A DNA stretch of 64,000 nucleotides from the NCBI GenBank assembly GCA_951213105.1, contig OX578150.1:25362022-25426021 (forward strand). Reading direction: 5' to 3'. The position numbers and the translations under genes were made by a program. This document shows, one piece after another, positions 56,837-64,000 of this stretch. The stretch comes from Amaurobius ferox (lineage: Eukaryota; Arthropoda; Arachnida; Araneae; Amaurobiidae). Below the pieces are notes generated by a model. It was not told the DNA's origin, ran no database searches, and worked only from the letters and a program-made list of their open reading frames with translations. Numbering within the stretch: the stretch's first letter is position 1; each line of letters opens with the position of its first letter.

Positions 56837-57131
56837 AGTTTCGATGTGGTTCAGAAGAAGTTTCGAACGCAGACAATTTATCTGAAGTAGATGTTGATGG
56901 CAACTCTGTCTCTGAATTTACTCTTAAAAACTTATGCAATGCATTTTTTTGGCTGTCAACAATTTCCAGGTTTTTCTTAATTTTTTTTCGCATTTCTGCC
57001 CCACTTTGATGTTTCTTCATTTTTTCCTGTGAAGAGAAAAGTTGTTTTAATATTTTGTAAAAAAATTGAATGCTGCGAAATTCGGGGCCCCACGCGGCCG
57101 CTTGGTCTGCTTACTGTTAAACCCGCCACTG
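56837..57131 (-). mobile_element. Fragment of a second hAT transposon (5' end, ZMYM1-like)
   Basis: On the - strand it begins CAGTGGCGGGTTTAAC (end at 57131), a typical hAT terminus. After a CTTTTCTCTTCACAG acceptor-like tract the frame 57020-56837 follows, starting MKKHQSGAEMRKKIKKN. That is the usual basic N-terminus of ZMYM1-like hAT transposases (SGAxxRKKKK...LxKFL). It is truncated on the other side, with no matching TIR. Confidence 0.7.
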
Positions 57132-57534
57132 GATGCTGGATATTAAAAAAGAAGTAGAAAAAGCATGTGATATGAAATTTAACTATGTGCTTTTAAACTA
57201 TTATCCGAAAGGACAAGCTAAAATTGGAAGTCACAAGGATAATGAAAAGGACTTGAATGCTATATATGCCATAGCCTGTGTCAGTTTTGGAGCAACTCGT
57301 CGCATTATCTTTGAACGAAGCGGTGAACAGCCTATCACTATTCCTTCCAAGCATGGCTCCCTGTATCTCATGTATCCTCCCACGAATGAACTTTACTCTC
57401 ATCGAATTCCACCTCAGCCTGATATTTCTGAAGCAAGAATTAGCTTAACGCTTAGAAAGTTGGTTCCTTACAGTAAAAAGTGTACCATGCCCAGAATACA
57501 AGAGGACGAGCTACCATCTCATGACTGGCTATAA
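57132..57534 (+). pseudogene. AlkB-like 2-oxoglutarate/Fe(II) dioxygenase (N-terminally truncated)
   Basis: About 134 residues containing the AlkB core: NYYPKGQAKIGSHKDNEKDL with the HxD iron ligands, then SFGATRRIIF, HGSLYLMYPPTNELYSHRIP with the distal His, and ARISLTLRKL with the RxSxTxR 2-oxoglutarate-binding pattern. AlkB enzymes oxidatively remove alkyl groups from nucleic acids and occur in hosts and in several DNA and RNA virus groups. The N-terminal lid region is missing, where the hAT fragment lies. After the TAA at 57532 the same frame stays open into a PC4-like segment, so the two may have been one protein or adjacent genes. Confidence 0.75.
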
Positions 57535-57945
57535 GAATACATATCTAAGAAAGACCCACCTCCTGCTTGCGAAGATATTGGCTTATGGGATCTAAACTTA
57601 TGCTACTTTGCAGCCCTGAATAGATTCAGAAATGAATTAAAGATCCACATTCACAAATTTAAAGAAAACAAAGGACAGTATTTTCCAACACCTCGTGGGG
57701 TTACCATGAATACTTACAGTTGGTATGCATTTACCAACAGTATTTACTCCAACATCAGTTTTGTTGCTAACAACTACTCTTGGTTATGTTTGAAGAGGAG
57801 GATTGTATTCTGCAACAACTATGCAGAAATGGTAATGATGGTTTTGCCTTAAAACCCATTTGCATTAAATTAAGCCCTGATCAACTGCAAAGACTTAGAG
57901 ATTCTATCTCCAAGATATCAGATGTTTTAAAAGAAGTTTCATAAT
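57535..57945 (+). pseudogene. PC4-like protein 1 (transcriptional coactivator p15-type domain)
   Basis: IHIHKFKENKGQYFPTPRGV followed by MNTYSWYAF resembles the PC4 pattern (strand, G, PTxxGV/I, W). PC4 domains bind single-stranded DNA. A frameshift near 57820 precedes a second segment (ICIKLSPDQLQRLRDSI). Same frame as the AlkB-like gene upstream, one stop between. Decayed. Confidence 0.55.
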
Positions 57946-58264
57946 GCCAAACAACTGCCATTCAAGAATGGACATGAAAAGGATGACGTCACTGGCTGAA
58001 TTTTCCCCTACACATTCAAGAATGAACATGAAATGGATGACGTAATTGTCTGAATACGTCACACGCGCCTCTGGCGATTTTAAAAGAACATATGCTCTGT
58101 ATTGGCTATTTTTATACCAGTTATACCGCTTTTTGGTGATTTTAAAAGAACATATGCCCTGCATTGGCGATATTTCAATACATCTTCTGGCGAGTTTTTT
58201 TAACAAGGACTCTTTACTTTCTGCTTGATACTCATAGAGAGGTCTACTATTATCGTTGCTAACC
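57946..58264. other. Spacer between the PC4-like genes
   Basis: Two short internal direct repeats: CATTCAAGAATG(G/A)ACATGAAA(A/T)GGATGACGT at about 57959 and 58013 (imperfect), and GATTTTAAAAGAACATATGC at 58074 and 58137. No gene. Confidence 0.5.
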
Positions 58265-59064
58265 ATGCCTTGCAAACGTACTTTAATGAATGCTATGGAT
58301 GCCTCAGCAAAAAGAGTATGGTCTCAGCGCATCACATTGGATTCCTTACCTCCTACTCTGTTTCATCTAGGCTTTGATATATTCGCAAGTGTTATCTATT
58401 TTATTGGCCAAACACGGATACATATCCACAAATTCACATCAGATGCTGATGGGAGTCTAAAACCTACAAAAGAGGGTGTTTCCCTATCGACCACTGTATG
58501 GTTCGCTCTTCTTACCTAGTTGGAATCCCTAGCCAATCTGAAAGGATATGCTGCATATCATAAAAAAGATCTCTGTATATCCCGACACACACTACAAGGA
58601 GAGCCCAAACTGACATTCTAGCGCCTGTTTCGAAAGAAAGACTCCTCTTTCCAGTTTGTAGCCAGTCCGAAACATGTGGTTCTAACCTTACCTGAAACTC
58701 TACAATTGTGTGATTACATCGATGCTATTAACACTCAAGTACAAGCCAGTGTGATTTCCGATACTTTAGATTATTTTGTGAAACGAGAACTTAATACTTA
58801 TTCAGTGCTTCTAATGGAGATCCTGATAACCCTCAGGGATTTTACGAGCTCCAATGTGCTTTATGCATCCACTTAAAACTCTGTTTAATGGAGAAAATAT
58901 CTGAACTTTTTGAATGTCTTGCCTGCACAGCTGGGTACGACGATGCATCGAGCCACGATTGTGTTTCCTTTACAGAACTAGATAAGTACCTACAATATGG
59001 ACAACAGGCTCTGTATGCTTTGGATTGGTTCCATATCGCACACCAATTTCAAGAGACAATTTAA
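58265..59064 (+). pseudogene. PC4-like protein 2
   Basis: Starts MPCKRTLMNAMDASAKRVW. PC4 signature IHIHKFTSDADG then KPTKEGVSLSTTVWFALL, parallel to protein 1. It has in-frame TAG stops near 58517 and 58618 and a frameshift near 58815. A second strand-like segment (HVVLTLPETLQLCDYIDAI) corresponds to the second segment of protein 1, and a Cys-containing C-terminus ends HQFQETI. Its truncated copy lies at 56335-56466. Role unknown. Confidence 0.6.
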
Positions 59065-59128
59065 TAAAAACTTTATTAAATTATCTAATTATTAAAACTC
59101 TTATTTTTATTTTATTCCACTTAAAATT

Positions 59129-59655
59129 ATGAATCCTGCCATGTATTACAATCGTTCAGACCATGGGTCTATGAGTGATAGATTCAATTCCGCATACAAT
59201 AATCCAGATTGGATATTAGAGATAGGTGTGCCTAATCAAGAGGGAGGTTTTTGGAGAAGGTGCAGGGTTCAAGAATGGCTTAATGCGATGGTATTGATAT
59301 ATACGTCCCGAATGACATTGATAATATACCGTCTCCAACCCTCTCAATATTAACAGTGTCGGAGGCCCCTACACCAATTGACGAGATGGATTATTATGAT
59401 TTGGTGGAGAAGTGCCCGATGTGTATCTCTGATATTGATGAGGAAGCAATGCACCGAAAAGACACTTATCATCGAAGATTGGTATGCAAATCGCAAATAC
59501 ATATTGCTAAATGGTCCCACAATGGTGTGTGGGTGCATTGACAAAAGCAGAAGAATGTTGGAATGGCGAGCCAAGCAAACATTCCTGCCCCAACAACGGG
59601 GGGAATGCAGTTTTTGTGTGTGGATAAGAAGAACAAAAGGAATATTCCACTGATT
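59129..59655 (+). pseudogene. Unknown protein family, copy 2
   Basis: MNPAMYYNRSDHGSMSD start and NPDWILEIGV motif; close to copy 1 with the same frameshift near 59290. The C-terminal half is read in several frames (YANRKYILLNGPTM, CGCI), so it is decayed. It lies 64 nt after the PC4-like protein 2 stop. Confidence 0.6.
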
Positions 59656-61684
59656 TGAATTTTCTATACTGTCCCCTATGGGTTGACCAATAGTCAAATA
59701 TTAATGAATATTCAGTTGTGTATATTTCTTAATCTTATTTTTTTTTTATTTTAATAAACGGATGTTTTTTTCTAATCCTGGCTTGTTCTTGGAAACTACA
59801 GACACACCTTTCAGGTATTTCAGGTAGCATCAAGAAATTTAGCATAATAGGAATCTTTATTTCAGGTAATTCTATTTTTCAACTAATATCTGTTTTTCAT
59901 GTGCTTTTATTTTTTTATCCAATATTTGTTTTTCCTGTACTTTTATATTTCATGTATTATTAGGAAGTTACCAAAAATGAATGGATGCAAGATGCTCTGA
60001 CGATAAGAAGCCGGAAGAATGTAAGATTCTCATTCATTTGAGAATCATAGTTAAATTCTGGTGTCGATTTACATTGGATATTAAACACATGCTGTTTTTT
60101 ATCTAGTTTAAATTGGCGGGTGGAGGTGGGCCCGCAATTTTAAAATTAAAAATAATTCACTCACACGCATTACACTAAGAACATACTTAACACATTGCAC
60201 TCTCTTTTAAAACACGTTGGTTTAAAGATACTCCTATAAAATAACACACATATTAATACCAGTGTAAAAACACACTCCTATACAGAAATTAGTATGTGGG
60301 ATTTTTTAAATATTTATTTTTAAAATTGGGGAAATCTAAGACTGAAATGATTGGGTAAACACACCTCCTCCAATAGTCATTCATCGAATAGAGTCGATCA
60401 TCGAATAGAGTCAATCACGCAATTTTACCACTCTAAAAACATGTTTTTCTTAGTTTTTTACAAGTAAAAAGTGTGTTTTGGAAAAAAATTGCAAAAATGT
60501 TAATTTTTTCCAAAACCACATTTTGTTAACACTTTTGCAAAAACGCACATTTTTTTTCAAAAAAAAAAATGCAGAAAAGTGTGAAAACCCATGTTAATTC
60601 CCATACAGAATTCAAACAATTTCAAAACCTTAACTTGTTAAAAAAACGCCCATTTTTTTTGTTTTTTAATGTTTTTGAAACTTTTTGTGAAAAAACTCTA
60701 AAAATGACACGTTTTAAAACCTATCTTATTTCCCATGGAGAAATACAAGAATAACACAAGCATCTCCTGGTGGTGGGATTCTCACAGTTCACTTCGTAAC
60801 CGCGATATAGCAGAGGGGTGTACCTTGGTATGCCTTTGGCATGCTCCTAGCATACCTTTAGCCTACTTAATCACTTTATATTTAACTCATTTAGAAAAAA
60901 TAAATGAAAAATTCTTCAACATCAGAAAAAAAATCCCAAATATCATCCCAATATTTAAAATTACAAATATCTCCCAAGTATTGGATAGTTCCCCTTTCCG
61001 CCACTAGGGGCGCTGATGGCACTGCTCCTCACCTACGGAGGAGGAGCAGCTGTTGCTATCCCTAAAAAGTTTCTTTCATACTTAGAAAAAATCTGGAAGT
61101 TTCACCTTTGATAGTTCCCCTTTCCACCGCTAGGAGGGCACTGATGGCTCTGCTCCTCACCTACAGAGGAGCAGCTGTTGCATCCCTACAAAAGTTTCTC
61201 CCCCACAGGTGTTGCTATGGCAACCCAAACAAAAAAAATCCTAAATATCATCTCCATAGTTTCCCTTTCCACCGCTAGGGGGCGCTGATGGGCCTGTTCC
61301 TCAACTGGGAGTGAGGAGAAAGTGTTGCCATCCTTAAAAATATTTCTCCCATACTTAGAAAACCCATTCAAAAAAATTTATTTCTCCCCAAACCCCTCGT
61401 ACAAGACTACAAAATTGTCGTCACTCGAAAAAAGTTTCTAAAAAATTTTTACCTCCACTTTTTTTCATTTTCCCCCCTTTTACACCCCCGTCCAGGATTA
61501 CAGAATTCAAGATAGTGACCATTTTGCTCCTCTGCTCTTCTCCTGTGCAGAAAGCCCCTATTCTTACTACTGCCTATATAAGCAAACTGCCTATATAAAA
61601 AATTTACAATTTACTTGGTACTTTCAATTTTTTTACCTTGTATTACTCAAATTAACGAATGCTACTAAACTTCAACTTTAGGTG
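59656..61684. other. Noncoding part of repeat unit II
   Basis: AATAAA at about 59752. 59700-60770 matches 62270-63530 at high identity, including several TTTCAGGTA motifs and a GGCGGGTGGAGGTGGGCCC block (60114). 60480-60760 is rich in (A/T)-tract and GCAAAAA motifs. GTAACCGCGATATAGC at about 60797 recurs at 63572. Tandem repeats follow at 60985-61350. No gene seen. Confidence 0.6.
60985..61350 (+). repeat. Degenerate tandem repeat, about 125-145 bp period
   Basis: Three units beginning ATAGTTCCCCTTTCCRCC / ATAGTTTCCCTTTCCACC with GGGCGCTGATGG and ending AAAGTTTCTYYCATACTTAG. A further unit lies at about 63830-64000. Confidence 0.75.
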
Positions 61685-62249
61685 ATGGATCCTGCCGTGT
61701 ACTACAATCGGTCAGACTACGGATCAATGAGCGCTGATAGCTTTAATTCTGCCTACGATGATCCAGATTGGATATTGGAAATACGTGTAGCAAACAAAAA
61801 GGCTGGTTTTTGGCGGCGTAGAAGGGTCCAAGAATGGGTCAATGCTATGGACAATGGGATAGATATATTTATCCCAGACAACTTTGATAACATGCAACCA
61901 CCAGTCCGCTCACCGTCAATAGTGTCGGAGGCCCCCTACCTCCATCGATGACATGGATTACTATGACCTGCTAGAGGGGTGCCCTATGTATCCCTCTGAT
62001 GATGAGGAGGTCGAGATGCACAGAAATGACACCCAGATCATTGAAACGTGGTACGCTAACCGCAAATATATATTCCTAAATGGCCCCACAATGGGGTGCG
62101 GGTGCATTGAAGAAGGAGAGGAGTGCTGGGATAACGATATAAATAAACATTGCTGCCTCAAAAATGGGGGAACTGGAGTTTTTGTATATGGATGTGTAGA
62201 GCATGAGGAGTATTCTGATGATTTCAGTTTGCTATACTGCCCCCTATGA
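61685..62249 (+). pseudogene. Unknown protein family, copy 3 (best preserved, one frameshift)
   Basis: Start MDPAVYYNRSDYGSMSAD; DDPDWILEIRV; GFWRRRRVQEWVNAM; then an acidic C-terminal half with YANRKYIFLNGPTMGCGCI and several Cys (ECW, HCC, YGC). One extra C in a C-run at about 61932-61936 shifts the frame between residues about 85 and 90; otherwise about 187 residues. No transmembrane segment or signal peptide. Family not recognised. Confidence 0.6.
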
Positions 62250-64000
62250 GCTGATCAATTGGGAAACACTATTGTGCATTTAGTTGGAAATATTTCTTTA
62301 TCTTATTTTTTATTTTTCTATTTTTTGGTTTATTTTTACTTTTTTTAATAAACACATGTTTTTTCTAACCCTGACTTGTTCTTGTAAACTACAGATAGAT
62401 ATTTCAGGTAACATCAAGAAATTTAGCATAATAGGAATCTTTATTTCAGGTAATTCTATTTTTCAACTAATATTTGTTTTTCATGTGCTTTTATTTTTTA
62501 ACCAATATTTGCTTTTCATGTACTTTTATTTTTCAGGTATTAATAAGAAGTTGCCAAAAATGAAGGGATGGAAGATGCTTTGAAGATGAGAAGTTTGTAA
62601 AGATGCAAGATTCTCATTCATTTGAGAATCACAGATAAATTGTGGCGTTAATTTATATTGGATATTAAACACTTGCTGTTTTTTATCTAGTTTAAATTGG
62701 CGGGTGGAGGTGGGCCCACAATTTTAAAATTAAAATAATTCACTTACACACATTACACTAAGAACATGCTCATATTTAACACATTGCACTCTCTTTTAAA
62801 ACATGCTGGTTTAAAGACACACTCGTATGTTTTAATACATGTGTTATTTTATACAAGTGTAAAACCATACTCCTATACTGAAATTAATATGTGAGGTTTT
62901 TAATTACTTATTTTTGGAAACAGCTATTATTTAACATGTTTATTTTTGGAAATATTTATTTTTTAAATTAGAAATCTAAGACCGAAATGATTGGGTAAAC
63001 ACACCTCCTCCAATAGAGCCAATCATCGAATAGAGTCGTTCATCAAATAGAGTCGTTCATCAAATAGAGTCGATCACGCGATTCTACTACTTTGAAAACA
63101 TGTTTTTCTTAGTTTTTTACAAGTAAAAAGTGTGTTTTTGAAAAAAATCGCAAAAATATTAATTTTTTCCAAAACCACATTTTGGTTAACACTTTCGTAA
63201 AAATGCACATTTTTGTAAAAAAATGCACAAAAGTGTGAAAACCTATGTTAATTCCCATAGAGAAATCATACATTTTGAAAAAAATTGCAAAAATGTTAAT
63301 TTTTTCCAAAACCACATTTTGGTAACACTTTTGCAAAAACGCACATTTTTTTTCAAAAAAATGTACAAAAGTGTGAAAACCCATGTTATTTCCCATAGAG
63401 AAATCAAACAATCTCAAAACCTCAACTTGTTAAAAAAAAAAACACATTTTTGTGGTTTTTAACGTTTTTGAAACTTTTTGCGAAAAAACGCTAACAATGA
63501 CACGTTTTAAAACCTGTTTTAAGTCATTGTCAAGTATCTTACTTCATCATATGATATTCTTACAGTTCACTTTGTAACCGCGATATAGCGTAGGGGTATT
63601 TACATACCCTTAGCATACGAATAGGGTAAGCACTTTTTTTAGAAGGCGGAGGGATATTGGCATACCCCTTGGCATACGAATATTCTTTTAATTTAGAAAA
63701 AAAGAAAAAAAAAATATGAATATTTCATACTTTATTTAATTAATTTGGAAAAAAAAAAGAAAAATCCCATTAAGGTAGAAAATTACCAAGTTTCAGCTTT
63801 ATTTCCACGACGTACTACTAGGGGGCTCTGTTGGCACATCTTCTCTACTGTCACAGAGTCCCAAGCATTGCCACTTCGAAAAAAGTTTCTCCCATACTTA
63901 GAAAAATCCTACGTTTCACCTCCATAGTTCCAATTTCTGCCAAAAGGGGGTGCTGGCGGCACTGCTCTTTCAATGTCGCAGAATCCTAAGCGTTGCCACC
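62250..64000. other. Noncoding part of repeat unit III (runs off the window)
   Basis: Matches unit II: AATAAA at about 62347, TTTCAGGTA series, GGCGGGTGGAGGTGGGCCC at 62699. The segment around GCAAAAATRTTAATTTTTTCC is present once in unit II (about 60492) but twice here (63150 and 63288), a local duplication of about 140 bp. The final 200 bp match the tandem repeat at 60985-61350. No gene. Confidence 0.6.

Noticed and set aside
60985..61350. CRISPR-like array
   Set aside because: Units are long, degenerate and eukaryotic; there are no short identical repeats with unique spacers.

Overview
This is a repeat-dominated stretch of a eukaryotic, most likely arthropod, genome. The retrotransposon families look most like those of arachnids, but that attribution is an impression from the proteins and not a proof. 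No intact host gene is visible. Almost all coding capacity belongs to non-LTR retrotransposons, two hAT transposons, one Harbinger-like transposon, and a degraded gene cluster (AlkB-like, PC4-like and an unknown family) at the right end.

Layout. 1-1234: 3' end of an R2-type element (zinc knuckle plus restriction-like endonuclease). 1526-3650: non-autonomous Harbinger-like element with 29-bp inverted ends and a TTA duplication. 4492-7792: hAT element with 15-bp inverted ends and an 8-bp duplication, carrying a decayed transposase C-terminus. About 8429-16697: one long R2-type element (C2H2 finger, RT, zinc knuckle, endonuclease, unusual long C-terminal extension) with four in-frame stops and two tiny nested insertions. 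17046-55600: five copies (A1-A5) of a second retrotransposon, family A, all on the + strand and joined head to tail, each 3' end running through a homopolymer directly into the same 5' start of the next. Family A has ORF1 (three zinc knuckles), ORF2 (APE endonuclease, RT, RNase H) and a long, strongly structured 5' leader. A4 is split by a 13-kb block (39467-52527) of family B elements on the - strand, nested inside each other. Family B is I/Nimb-like and ends in (AACC)n instead of poly(A). 55601-56258: another R2-type 3' end.

56259-64000: degraded genes for an AlkB-like dioxygenase, two PC4-like proteins and three copies of an unknown protein, in a roughly 2.6-kb repeating arrangement with noncoding tandem repeats. 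A fragment of a second hAT transposon lies inside it.

How it fits together: target-site duplications give an order of events. B1 landed in the RNase H region of A4. B3 landed in the endonuclease/RT linker of B1. B2 landed in ORF1 of B1, after which the duplicated 5' parts seem to have recombined. Copies of family B cut down to 44-61 bp landed in the R2-type element and in the hAT element. The most interesting features are the head-to-tail family A array and its leader, which repeats a small RNA hairpin (5-bp covarying stem, loop GNAYTGT) at least a dozen times, followed by a conserved block of about 105 nt with compensatory changes.
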